DNA of 64,000 nucleotides from Arthrobacter sp. H-02-3 (GTDB lineage: Bacteria; Actinomycetota; Actinomycetes; Actinomycetales; Micrococcaceae). Numbering within the stretch: position 1 is the stretch's first letter; each line of letters starts with the position of its first letter. Below, piece by piece: positions 27,020-36,225 of the stretch. Under the pieces are notes generated by a model. The model had not been told where the DNA came from and searched no databases. It saw nothing but the letters and a program-made list of their open reading frames with translations. The position numbers and the translations under genes were made by a program. The stretch spans positions 62,001 to 126,000 of the forward strand of contig NZ_PYUI01000004.1 in assembly GCF_003097355.1 (NCBI RefSeq), in the 5' to 3' direction.

Positions 27020-28189
27020 GTGACTGAGACTAATCCTGACGCTGCCCCTGACCTCGACTTCGACCTGACGGTCCTTCCCAAGGTTTCCCTTCACGACCAC
27101 TTGGACGGCGGGCTCCGCCCGGCCACCATCATTGAGCTTGCCGAGGCCGTGGGCCACACGCTGCCCTCGACTGACCCCGTCGCCCTGGGGGAGTGGTTCC
27201 GCGAGTCCGCCGATTCCGGCTCGCTGGTCCGTTACCTGGAAACGTTTGACCACACCATCGCCGTGATGCAGACCAAGGAAGGCCTGTTCCGCGTCGCGAA
27301 GGAATTCGTCGAAGACCTGGCCGACGACGGCGTCGTGTACGGCGAAGTTCGCTGGGCCCCCGAGCAGCACCTGCAGAAGGGCCTGAGCCTGGACGAAGTG
27401 GTGGAGGCCGTCCAGGCCGGGCTGGAAGCAGGCGTGGACGCCGTCGCCGAGACAGGCCGCGATATCCAGGTGGGCCAGCTCATCACCGCCATGCGCCACG
27501 CCGACCGCGGCCAGGAGATTGCCGAACTGGCGGTCCGGCACCGGAACAAGGGCGCGGTGGGCTTTGACATCGCCGGAGCCGAGGACGGCTTCCTGCCCTC
27601 CCGCTTCAAGGACGCCTTCACCTACCTGGCCGAGCACAACTTCCCGGCCACTGTCCACGCCGGCGAGGCCGCCGGCCTGGAGAGCATCCAGTCGGCCCTG
27701 GTGGACGGCCGGGCGCTTCGCCTGGGCCACGGTGTCCGGATCGCCGAGGACGTCACGATCGAATTCGAAGAGGACAGCGAAGCCTGGGAGGACGCCGACG
27801 GGTTCGGCGTCGAGGTCAGCGACACCATCGGCATGGTGACCCTGGGCGAGCTGGCCAGCTGGGTGCGCGACCGCGGCATCGCCCTGGAGATCTGCCCGTC
27901 GTCGAACCTGCAGACCGGTGCCATTGCCGGCTTCGGCGAGGGGATCGAAAGCCACCCGCTGGACATGCTGTACCAGCTGGGCTTCAACGTCACCATCAAC
28001 ACGGACAACCGGCTCATGAGCGGCGTGACCCTCACGGACGAGTTCGAGCTCCTGGTCGAGACCTTCGACTACGACCTCGACGACCTCCTGGAGCTGACGC
28101 TGAACGCGGCCGAGGCCGCCTTCCTCCCGCTCGAGGAGAAGGAAGCACTGGTGGAATACATCAACGAGGCCTACGCCGACCTTGGCTAG
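27020..28189 (+). CDS. add: Adenosine deaminase
   Basis: A 389-residue zinc enzyme that converts (deoxy)adenosine to (deoxy)inosine. The metal-binding HxH is in KVSLHDHLDGGLRP, the substrate His and Glu in TVHAGEAAGLES, a second His in RLGHGVRIAED, and the C-terminal metal Asp in VTINTDNRLMSG (commonly STDDP in other ADAs). Length fits the family. It has its own promoter but lies downstream of the nucleoside importer, consistent with purine salvage. Its stop overlaps the mazG start by 8 nt. Confidence 0.94.
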   Translation: MTETNPDAAPDLDFDLTVLPKVSLHDHLDGGLRPATIIELAEAVGHTLPSTDPVALGEWFRESADSGSLVRYLETFDHTIAVMQTKEGLFRVAKEFVEDLADDGVVYGEVRWAPEQHLQKGLSLDEVVEAVQAGLEAGVDAVAETGRDIQVGQLITAMRHADRGQEIAELAVRHRNKGAVGFDIAGAEDGFLPSRFKDAFTYLAEHNFPATVHAGEAAGLESIQSALVDGRALRLGHGVRIAEDVTIEFEEDSEAWEDADGFGVEVSDTIGMVTLGELASWVRDRGIALEICPSSNLQTGAIAGFGEGIESHPLDMLYQLGFNVTINTDNRLMSGVTLTDEFELLVETFDYDLDDLLELTLNAAEAAFLPLEEKEALVEYINEAYADLG

Positions 28190-28868
28190 CCGGGACAACG
28201 CGGCGGGCGCGCCGCTCGGTGACTTGGTGCGAACGATCGCCGAGCTGCGCGCCCATTGCCCCTGGATGGGTGCCCTCACCCACGAGTCTCTCGTCGAATA
28301 CCTCCTCGAAGAGGCGTACGAGGTGGCCGAAACCATCGAGACGGAGGGCGGCGACGCCGACCTGAAATCCGAACTCGGGGACGTGCTGCTCCAGGTGGTC
28401 CTGCATGCCCGGCTCGCCGAGGAACGCGGCGCCTTCGACCTCGACGACGTCGCGCGTTCCCTCAACGCCAAGATGATCCGGCGGAACCCGCACGTCTTCC
28501 GCCCCGACGGCTCGCTGCAGGATTCCTTCCCTGCAACGGTCGAGGAGATCGTCCTGACGTGGGATGCCGTCAAGAAAGCAGAGAAACCGGAACGCGGCCA
28601 CGGCTTCGACGGCGTTCCCGGCGCGCTTCCGGCCCTCGCGCGGGCCCAAAAGCTCCTGGACCGGGCCGAGCGCGCCGGCCTGCCGCCGGCTGCCGGCGTG
28701 ACCGGCGTGACCGGCGTAGACATCCCCGGCACCGAAGAGGAGCTCGGAGAGCTGCTGTTCGGGATCGTGGCGGCCGCCAGAGCCGGCGGGCTCGACGCCG
28801 AGCGCGCCCTCCGCGGAGCCCTCCGCCGCTTCCAGGACAGTCACGGCCGTGTGTCGCCGGCATCATAG
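28182..28868 (+). CDS. mazG: MazG-type nucleoside triphosphate pyrophosphohydrolase
   Basis: A 228-residue, all-alpha NTP pyrophosphatase that hydrolyses aberrant or excess NTPs. The metal-binding EExxE motif is in VEYLLEEAYEVAETIE, and the second (ExxD) in LKSELGDVLLQVVLHARLAEERG. The RRNPHVF region is typical of MazG. The N-domain is canonical; the second half is shorter and degenerate, as in other actinobacterial single-domain forms. TTG 28182 overlaps add; GTG 28226 is a possible later start. The stop TAG lies inside the first unit of a 14-bp tandem array. Confidence 0.88.
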   Translation: MASRDNAAGAPLGDLVRTIAELRAHCPWMGALTHESLVEYLLEEAYEVAETIETEGGDADLKSELGDVLLQVVLHARLAEERGAFDLDDVARSLNAKMIRRNPHVFRPDGSLQDSFPATVEEIVLTWDAVKKAEKPERGHGFDGVPGALPALARAQKLLDRAERAGLPPAAGVTGVTGVDIPGTEEELGELLFGIVAAARAGGLDAERALRGALRRFQDSHGRVSPAS

Positions 28869-28924
28869 CGCCGGCACGGTAGCGTAGGCCCCATAGTGCC
28901 GGGCAAGTAGCGCCGGCATCATGA
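28855..28924 (+). repeat. 14-bp tandem array running through the mazG stop codon
   Basis: Five abutting 14-mers: CGCCGGCATCATAG, CGCCGGCACGGTAG, CGTAGGCCCCATAG, TGCCGGGCAAGTAG and CGCCGGCATCATGA. Four of the five end in TAG; the first of these is the real stop codon. Confidence 0.85.
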
Positions 28925-28969
28925 CGTCCGGGGATTGGATAGGTTTCCGTAACTTATCCCGCTCTCGAC

Positions 28970-28975
28970 TAGGCT
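28970..28975 (+). promoter_or_regulatory. Candidate -10 box for eno
   Basis: TAGGCT lies about 100 nt before the eno ATG. The -35 is weak (TTCCGT region). Direct repeats CAGATTCCC lie in the leader. Confidence 0.35.
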
Positions 28976-29008
28976 AGTAGCGACGACGACGTCGGCTTAT
29001 CAGCTTGA

Positions 29009-30352
<1,344 letters not shown>

Positions 30353-30370
30353 TTAGCCGCGAAAACCGGT

Positions 30371-30413
30371 AACCGGTGGCTATGGTTGAAAGACCATGGC
30401 CACCGGTTCTGTT
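30371..30413 (+). terminator. Rho-independent terminator of eno
   Basis: A 16-bp stem with one G-T pair (AACCGGTGGCTATGGT / ACCATGGCCACCGGTT), a 6-nt loop and a CTGTTTTTGG tail. Confidence 0.9.
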
Positions 30414-30438
30414 TTTGGTCCGCTTTTGAAGGAGTGAC

Positions 30439-31254
30439 ATGGCTACCCGACGTCCCAATGTTCCCCGGGCTACGCCCGCGGCCCCCAAGGCTGCTGCCAC
30501 CACGGGCTTGGGTGCAGCAGTCGACGGCGGCGACGTCATCCGGGCGGACTTCGGCGGCTCCCGCAGCAGTGCGGGCACAACGACGCCGGCCAAGTCCTCC
30601 GGCGCCGGGCCGGCATCTTCCCAGACGGCAGCACGTGCTGCAGGTAAGCGTGGCTCCGACGGCCGAACCCCCGAAAGTCCAGGCCCCGAACGTCCGTCCC
30701 CCGACGTCCCGGCCACCGGCCAGAAGCGGCCGACGGTTACGCCAGGATCCCGGCCCTCGCCCGGGAAGGCGCCAGCGAAGTCGCCCGGTAAGTCGCCCGG
30801 GAAGGCCGGCGGCAAAGCCTCGCGCCGGGCCGCCGCGCGGGACACCGACGATTCCCTCGATCCGGTACCCGCCAAGGCGTTCTCGGGCCGGTTGCTTGCG
30901 CTCGGCGTGGTCATGATTGCCATCACCATCCTGCTCGCGCCCACGGTCAAGATCTTCCTCGACAAGCGCGCCGAGATCGCGGCGCTTCAGGCGGATATCG
31001 CGGCCAAGCAGTCAAAGCAGGAGGACCTCAAACGCCAGGTCTCACGGTGGCAGGATCCCAACTACGTGAAACAGCAGGCCCGCGATCGCATTAACATGGT
31101 TATGCCCGGAGAGACGGGCTACTGGGTCTTCGGCAGCGATCTTCCTGCCGCGCAGTCCAGTGGCACGGCGGGTGCAGCATCAGCACAAGACCCGGCCAAC
31201 CTGCCCTGGGTGGACGCCCTCTGGGAGTCCATCAGGCGATCGGCAACAGACTAG
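30439..31254 (+). CDS. FtsB/DivIC-family septum formation initiator
   Basis: 271 residues. A long basic, Pro/Ser/Ala-rich cytoplasmic N-terminus (about 1-145, with repeats such as GKAPAKSPGKSPGKAGGK) precedes one membrane helix (LLALGVVMIAITILLAPTVKIFL). A short coiled coil follows (EIAALQADIAAKQSKQEDLKRQVSRW), then the FtsB/DivIC motif DPNYVKQQARDRINMVMPGETGYWVF. This topology fits the bitopic divisome protein that pairs with FtsL and FtsQ. ATG 30439 has GAAGGAG. The long basic arm is an actinobacterial trait. Confidence 0.9.
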   Translation: MATRRPNVPRATPAAPKAAATTGLGAAVDGGDVIRADFGGSRSSAGTTTPAKSSGAGPASSQTAARAAGKRGSDGRTPESPGPERPSPDVPATGQKRPTVTPGSRPSPGKAPAKSPGKSPGKAGGKASRRAAARDTDDSLDPVPAKAFSGRLLALGVVMIAITILLAPTVKIFLDKRAEIAALQADIAAKQSKQEDLKRQVSRWQDPNYVKQQARDRINMVMPGETGYWVFGSDLPAAQSSGTAGAASAQDPANLPWVDALWESIRRSATD

Positions 31255-31319
31255 AAGCGGCGCCCGCCGCCGAGGTTGTCCCGAGGACACCCGGAACAGG
31301 GCAGGAAGGTGCCACTCCC

Positions 31320-32105
31320 GTGGACGATAACCGAGTGGACCAGAACCGAGCGGACGAGAACCAGCCGCAGGCAGCGCAGACCCCGGCGCCACTTCCCGCC
31401 TCAAGTGCACCGGCGGCCTCCCGCCAGCCGTCACCGCACGACCTCGAGGTCCTCAGCCGCCAGCTGGGCCGGCCGGTGCGCGACGTCGTCGAGATCCCCG
31501 CCCGCTGCGTCTGCGGGAACCCGCTCGTAGCCGCCACTTCGCCGCGGCTGAGCAACGGCACGCCGTTCCCCACCACGTTCTACCTCACGCACCCGGTGAT
31601 CACGTCCGCGGTGTCGCGGCTGGAGGCTGCCGGGCTGATGAACGAGATGAACGTCCGGCTCGCCGCCGACGTCGATCTCGCGGCGCGCTACCGCGCCGCC
31701 CACGAGGCGTACCTGGCCTCACGCGCAGAAATCGGCGCCCGGTCCGGCATTGGCGCCGTGCCCGAGATCGACGGCGTCTCCGCCGGCGGAATGCCGACGC
31801 GCGTCAAATGCCTGCATGTCCTCGTGGGCCATTCGCTGGCCGCCGGAGCGGGCGTGAACCCGCTCGGTGACGAGGCGATCGCCGCCATCGCCGAGTGGTG
31901 GACCGCGGACCGCTGCTACTGCGACGGCGCCTGGGACACCGGGGGAGAGGTCCCGTCCCGGGACCTCAGCCGCCACGGACCGCAGGGCCTGCCGGAGATC
32001 GTTGGCCGGCCCGCCCCCGTGCGCAAGTCCCGCGGCGCGGAAGCCGTCGGTGCTGCAGAAGGCGCGGACGCCGCCGGCACCGCGAGCACGGAGGAGTCCA
32101 AATGA
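31320..32105 (+). CDS. DUF501 domain-containing protein
   Basis: 261 residues, function unknown. A hydrophilic N-terminus (about 1-38) leads into the DUF501 core: LEVLSRQLGRPVRDVVEIPARCVCGNPLV, TPFPTTFYLTHPVITSAVSRLEA, TRVKCLHVLVGHSLAAGAGVNPLGDEA, and a CYCDGAWD tail. The Cys pairs (RCVCG, CYC) and His residues could bind metal, but this is not established. GTG 31320 has GGAAGG upstream. It overlaps ppx by ATGA, a pairing conserved in Actinobacteria, which hints at a role linked to phosphate/ppGpp metabolism or division. Confidence 0.9.
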   Translation: MDDNRVDQNRADENQPQAAQTPAPLPASSAPAASRQPSPHDLEVLSRQLGRPVRDVVEIPARCVCGNPLVAATSPRLSNGTPFPTTFYLTHPVITSAVSRLEAAGLMNEMNVRLAADVDLAARYRAAHEAYLASRAEIGARSGIGAVPEIDGVSAGGMPTRVKCLHVLVGHSLAAGAGVNPLGDEAIAAIAEWWTADRCYCDGAWDTGGEVPSRDLSRHGPQGLPEIVGRPAPVRKSRGAEAVGAAEGADAAGTASTEESK

Positions 32106-33073
32106 CCCGGGTCGCGGCCGTGGACTGCGGCACCAACTCGATCCGCCTGCTGATCGCAGATATAGACACAGATACAAACGCCGACGCCGCGACCGGGCAG
32201 CCCGCCCCGCGGCTGACCGACGTCGTGCGGGAAATGCGCGTGGTCCGGCTGGGGCAGGGCGTGGACTCGACGGGCGAACTCGCCCCGGAAGCGCTGGAGC
32301 GAACGTTTGCCGCGACCCGGGACTATGCCTCCCTCATCCGCGAGCACGGGGTGGCAAAGGTGCGCTTCGTGGCCACCTCCGCCACCCGCGACGCCAGCAA
32401 CCGGCAGGTCTTCGTCGACGGCATCCGCGCCATCCTCGGCGTCGAGCCCGAGGTGATCACCGGCGATGAGGAAGCCGCACTGTCCTTCGCCGGCGCCAGC
32501 AGCGTCCTGCCCTCCCGCGGCGACGACCCGGTGCTCGTGGTGGACCTCGGCGGCGGGAGCACGGAGTTCGTGCTCGGCAACGCCGGAGGCGTCATCGCCG
32601 CCCGCTCGGTCGACGTCGGCTGCGTCCGGATGACCGAACGGCACCTGCGCAGCGATCCGCCCACCCCGGAGCAGATCGCAGCGGCGGAGGCCGACGTCGA
32701 CGCCGCCATCAGCGAGGCGGCACGCACCGTGCCGCTGGAACGCGCCACCGCCATCGTCGGCGTGGCCGGATCCGTCACCACCATCACGGCGCATGCGCTG
32801 CGCCTGCCGGAGTATTCGCCGGCCGCAATCCACGGCACCGAACTGGACCTGGACGCGGTGCGGAAAGCCTGCACCGAACTGCTCGACATGACCCGGGAAG
32901 AGCGGGCCGCGCTGCCGTTCATGCACCCCGGGCGGGTGGACGTGATCGGCGCCGGCGGCCTCGTGTGGCGGCGGGTCCTGGAGCGCCTGGCCGACGTCAC
33001 GGCCGGCCGCATCACCACGGCAGTGGCCAGCGAACACGATATTCTTGACGGAATTGCCCTCAGCATCAGCTGA
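32102..33073 (+). CDS. ppx: Ppx/GppA family phosphatase
   Basis: A 323-residue member of the actin-like ATPase superfamily that degrades polyphosphate and/or pppGpp. Motifs: VAAVDCGTNSIRLLIAD (phosphate 1), VVRLGQGVDSTGEL, VRFVATSATRDASNRQ, VITGDEEAALSFAGA, and VVDLGGGSTEFVLG (phosphate 2). GVAGSVTTITAHAL is the adenosine-like loop. It is the short form without the C-terminal HD domain. ATG 32102 overlaps the DUF501 stop. Whether it acts on polyP or pppGpp cannot be told from sequence. Confidence 0.93.
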   Translation: MTRVAAVDCGTNSIRLLIADIDTDTNADAATGQPAPRLTDVVREMRVVRLGQGVDSTGELAPEALERTFAATRDYASLIREHGVAKVRFVATSATRDASNRQVFVDGIRAILGVEPEVITGDEEAALSFAGASSVLPSRGDDPVLVVDLGGGSTEFVLGNAGGVIAARSVDVGCVRMTERHLRSDPPTPEQIAAAEADVDAAISEAARTVPLERATAIVGVAGSVTTITAHALRLPEYSPAAIHGTELDLDAVRKACTELLDMTREERAALPFMHPGRVDVIGAGGLVWRRVLERLADVTAGRITTAVASEHDILDGIALSIS

Positions 33074-33154
33074 TGTCGCACCAGCAGTAGTGCACTAGCC
33101 GTTGTGTACCGACAGAGTGCTTGTGCCACTGGCGCATCCGCCGATAGGACCTGT

Positions 33155-34570
33155 ATGACCAGAGCAACAGCCCGGCACCGCCGGACCGCCTCCGCGTTGA
33201 TGGCTTTGGCCCTTGCCGGCGGCATGTCCGCGGCGGCGCTGACCTCAGCCGCGCCCGCCCACGCCGACTCCTGGCGGGACAAGGAATACTGGCTCGCCGA
33301 ATCGGGCATCACCAAAGCCTGGGAAGTGTCCAAGGGCGCCGGTGTCAAAGTCGCTGTGATTGACAGCGGCGTGGACGGCACGCATCCGGACCTGGCGGGC
33401 GTGCTTGCCGGCGGTGCCGACATCTCCGGCGCCGGCGGTGCCAACGGACAGGAGAGCATCGGCGCCAAACCCGAACACGGAACCCTCGTGGCCACGATGC
33501 TCGCCGGGCGCGGACACCAGCCCGCCAGTGCGACCGCCAAGCCGAGTGCCGGTGCCTCCGCGGGCCCGGACGCCGGCCCGGACGGGGTGGTCGGCGTCGC
33601 CCCTGAGGCCCAGATCTTGTCCGTCTCAACCTGGCTCGGTTCCGCCAACCCGGGCGGCAAGAGCGACCAGGACCAGATTCCGGAAGCCGTGCGCTGGGCC
33701 GTCGACAACGGCGCCCGCGTCATCAACATTTCACTCGGCAGCACGTCGCCGGAGTGGCCGCAGAGCTGGGACGCGGCGTTTCTCTACGCCGAACAGAAGG
33801 ACGTGGTGATCGTGGCCGCCGCGGGCAACCGCGTCGGCGGAAACGTCCAGGTCGGCGCCCCGGCCACGATTCCGGGTGTCCTGACGGTCGCGGGCCTGGA
33901 CCGCAACGGAACGGCCAGCATCGACGCGTCCTCGCAGGGCATCAGCATCGGCGTCGCCGCTCCCGCTGAAGACCTGATCGGCGGCATGCCCGGCGGCGGC
34001 TATGCCGAGTGGGCGGGCACCTCCGGCGCCACTCCCATCGTGGCCGGCGTCGCGGCCCTGATCCGCTCCAAATGGCCGGAGATGTCCGCGAGCCAGGTGA
34101 TCAACAGGATCGTCAGTACGGCCAAGGACGCCGGGGCTCCGGGAAAGGATCCGCTCTACGGGTTCGGCGTCCTCAACGCCGAGGCCGCCCTCAAGGCCGA
34201 TGTGCCCGAAACCAAGGTCAATCCGCTGGGGTCCATTTCGGACTGGATCCGGGTTCAGCGGCGCGGCAACCTGGCCACGACGGCGCCTGCTGCGACGCCC
34301 GCGCCCTCCAGCGCCGCTCCCACGCTGCCTGAGGCGACCGTGCCGGTCGCGGAGAAGCCGTCGCAGCTGGACAGCGCCGTGCCGGCCGCCGTGGTCCTGG
34401 GCTTCGGATTCCTGTTTGTGGGCATCATTGCCGCCGCCGCCTTCCAGTTGCGGGCCGCGATGCGCAGCTCGCCCAAGGGAGGCGCTGACACGCCCGAACG
34501 GCCGGCCCGGCCCAGCCCGGGAGCCGGCCCGGGAGCCGCCGATTCGGTGGATTCCAGCCACCCGTCATAG
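33155..34570 (+). CDS. Mycosin-like S8 serine protease, membrane-anchored
   Basis: 471 residues. A signal peptide ends near APAHA (cleavage at about 37). The subtilase catalytic triad is complete: Asp about 70 in VAVIDSGVDG, His about 108 in KPEHGTLVATM, and Ser about 290 in WAGTSGATP, with the oxyanion Asn in AAAGNRVGG. A Pro/Ala-rich linker leads to a C-terminal helix (AVPAAVVLGFGFLFVGIIAAAAFQL) and a basic cytoplasmic tail. This is the architecture of mycosins of type VII secretion, but no ESX component is in the window. ATG 33155 is preferred over GTG 33104 because it begins the signal peptide. Confidence 0.88.
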   Translation: MTRATARHRRTASALMALALAGGMSAAALTSAAPAHADSWRDKEYWLAESGITKAWEVSKGAGVKVAVIDSGVDGTHPDLAGVLAGGADISGAGGANGQESIGAKPEHGTLVATMLAGRGHQPASATAKPSAGASAGPDAGPDGVVGVAPEAQILSVSTWLGSANPGGKSDQDQIPEAVRWAVDNGARVINISLGSTSPEWPQSWDAAFLYAEQKDVVIVAAAGNRVGGNVQVGAPATIPGVLTVAGLDRNGTASIDASSQGISIGVAAPAEDLIGGMPGGGYAEWAGTSGATPIVAGVAALIRSKWPEMSASQVINRIVSTAKDAGAPGKDPLYGFGVLNAEAALKADVPETKVNPLGSISDWIRVQRRGNLATTAPAATPAPSSAAPTLPEATVPVAEKPSQLDSAVPAAVVLGFGFLFVGIIAAAAFQLRAAMRSSPKGGADTPERPARPSPGAGPGAADSVDSSHPS

Positions 34571-34571
34571 T

Positions 34572-34589
34572 TAGTGAAGGTTTTCACAA
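34572..34589 (+). promoter_or_regulatory. Rex-like redox operator upstream of ndh
   Basis: TAGTGAAGGTTTTCACAA matches the Rex consensus TTGTGAA-N4-TTCACAA at 13 of 14 defined positions. It overlaps the expected -35 region of the ndh promoter and starts 2 nt after the protease stop. Confidence 0.7.
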
Positions 34590-34596
34590 ACTACTG

Positions 34597-34602
34597 TATT
34601 CT
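34597..34602 (+). promoter_or_regulatory. -10 box for leaderless ndh
   Basis: TATTCT lies 6 nt before ATG 34609. Confidence 0.65.
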
Positions 34603-34608
34603 TGACGC

Positions 34609-36084
34609 ATGGCATCCTCCCTTCAGCTCCAGGACCGTCCCCGGGTACTCGTCGTCGGCGGCGGGTACGTCGGCCTGTATGTAGCCCTCAAACTGCAGAA
34701 AAAGATCGCGAATGCAGGTGGCATCGTCACCCTCGTAGATCCGCTGCCCTACATGACCTACCAGCCCTTCCTGCCGGAAGTTGCCGGCGGCAACATCGAG
34801 GCCCGCCACGCGGTCGTCTCGCACCGCCAGCACCTGAAGCAGACCGAACTCATCCAGGGCCGCGTCACCTCGATTGACCACGCCAACCGCACGGCCGTGG
34901 TTGCCCCCTCCGACGGCGGCGACACCTTCGAGGTTCCCTACTTCGACGTCGTGCTGGCTGCCGGCGCCATCACCCGCACGTTCCCGATCAAGGGCCTCGC
35001 GGACAAGGGCATCGGCCTGAAGACCATCGAGGAAGCCGTTGCCCTGCGCAACAAGGTCCTCGAGCGCATCGAGACCGGCTCGCTCATGACCGACCCCGTC
35101 GAGCGTGCCCGCGCCCTGACCTTCGTCGTCGTCGGCGGCGGCTTTGCCGGCATCGAGTGCATCACCGAAATGGAAGACCTCGCCCGCGCCGCGGTCAAGA
35201 ACAACCCCCGTGTCAAGCAGGAAGAAGTCCGCTTCGTCCTGGTCGAGGCCATGGGCCGCATCATGCCCGAGGTCACGGCGCAGCAGGCCGAATGGGTCGT
35301 CGGACACCTCCGCAGCCGCGGCATCGAGGTCCTGCTCAACACCTCGCTCGACAACGCCGAGGGCTCCCTGAAGCTCATCAACCTCCCGGACAAGACCCCG
35401 GCCCAGGAATTCGAAACTGACACCCTTGTCTGGACTGCCGGCGTGCAGGCCAACCCGATGGTCCGTTCCACCGACTTCCCGCTCGAACCGCGCGGCCGCG
35501 TCCGCGTCCTTGCCGACCTGCGCATCGCCGGCGACGAGGGCATCATCGACAACGCCTGGGCTGCCGGCGACATCGCTGCAGTCCCCGACCTCACGGGCAG
35601 CGGCCTGCCGGACGGCACCTGCGTGCCGAACGCCCAGCACGCCCTGCGCCAGGCCAAGCGCCTCGCCAAGAACCTGTGGGCCTCCCGCTGGAACAAGCCG
35701 CTCACGGACTACAAGCACAAGAACCTGGGCGCCGTCGCCGGCTTCGGCGAATGGAAGGGCGTGGCGAACATCAACCTGATTGGCCGCATCGGCCTCAAGG
35801 GCCCGCTGGCCTGGCTGGCACACCGTGGCTACCACGGCATGGCCATGCCCACCGTTGAGCGCAAGATCCGCGTGATCTCCGGCTGGTTCTGGGCCTTCTT
35901 CCTGGGCCGCGACACCACGCAGCTCATGGACCTGGACAACCCGCGCGGCGCCTTCGTGACCGCAGCGACTCCGGCCCCGAAGCCGGCCGCTGTCCCGGCC
36001 CCGGAAGCAGCCAAGCCTGCGGCCGACGCCAAGGCAGAGTCCAAGGCGGACCCCAAGGCATCGGTCCCGGCAGAGGCCAAGTAA
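34609..36084 (+). CDS. ndh: Type II NADH:quinone oxidoreductase
   Basis: A 491-residue monotopic flavoprotein that oxidises NADH and reduces menaquinone without proton pumping. The FAD-binding motif is VLVVGGGYVGLYVALKLQ, the NADH motif FVVVGGGFAGIECITEMED, the quinone-side motif AWAAGDIAAVPDLTGSG, and VPNAQHALRQAKRLAKNL is typical of NDH-2. The C-terminal amphipathic part (HRGYHGMAMPTVERKIRVISGWFWAFFLGRD) anchors it to the membrane. The last ~50 residues are a low-complexity Lys/Ala/Pro tail. The Rex-like site suggests derepression at high NADH. Confidence 0.95.
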   Translation: MASSLQLQDRPRVLVVGGGYVGLYVALKLQKKIANAGGIVTLVDPLPYMTYQPFLPEVAGGNIEARHAVVSHRQHLKQTELIQGRVTSIDHANRTAVVAPSDGGDTFEVPYFDVVLAAGAITRTFPIKGLADKGIGLKTIEEAVALRNKVLERIETGSLMTDPVERARALTFVVVGGGFAGIECITEMEDLARAAVKNNPRVKQEEVRFVLVEAMGRIMPEVTAQQAEWVVGHLRSRGIEVLLNTSLDNAEGSLKLINLPDKTPAQEFETDTLVWTAGVQANPMVRSTDFPLEPRGRVRVLADLRIAGDEGIIDNAWAAGDIAAVPDLTGSGLPDGTCVPNAQHALRQAKRLAKNLWASRWNKPLTDYKHKNLGAVAGFGEWKGVANINLIGRIGLKGPLAWLAHRGYHGMAMPTVERKIRVISGWFWAFFLGRDTTQLMDLDNPRGAFVTAATPAPKPAAVPAPEAAKPAADAKAESKADPKASVPAEAK

Positions 36085-36101
36085 CGTACTTGCCGTAACT
36101 G

Positions 36102-36119
36102 CTGCCAGCTAGCTGGCAG
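36102..36119. repeat. Perfect 18-bp palindrome after ndh
   Basis: CTGCCAGCTAGCTGGCAG, 17 nt after the ndh stop and directly before the terminator stem. Confidence 0.6.
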
Positions 36120-36126
36120 TTGGCCT

Positions 36127-36171
36127 ACGACGGCGGCTGTTCCCCCAGGGGAGCAGCCGCCGTCGTTTTTT
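36127..36171 (+). terminator. Rho-independent terminator of ndh
   Basis: A 19-bp stem with one mismatch (ACGACGGCGGCTG...), a two-base C/A loop and a run of six T. Very strong. Confidence 0.92.
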
Positions 36172-36212
36172 GGTTCCGCCACTGTGGTGGCTGGGCAGTG
36201 CAGGCCCGCGCC

Positions 36213-36218
36213 TAGACT
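36213..36218 (+). promoter_or_regulatory. -10 box for leaderless ACT-GNAT gene
   Basis: TAGACT lies 7 nt before ATG 36226. Confidence 0.6.
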
Positions 36219-36225
36219 GAAGTCC

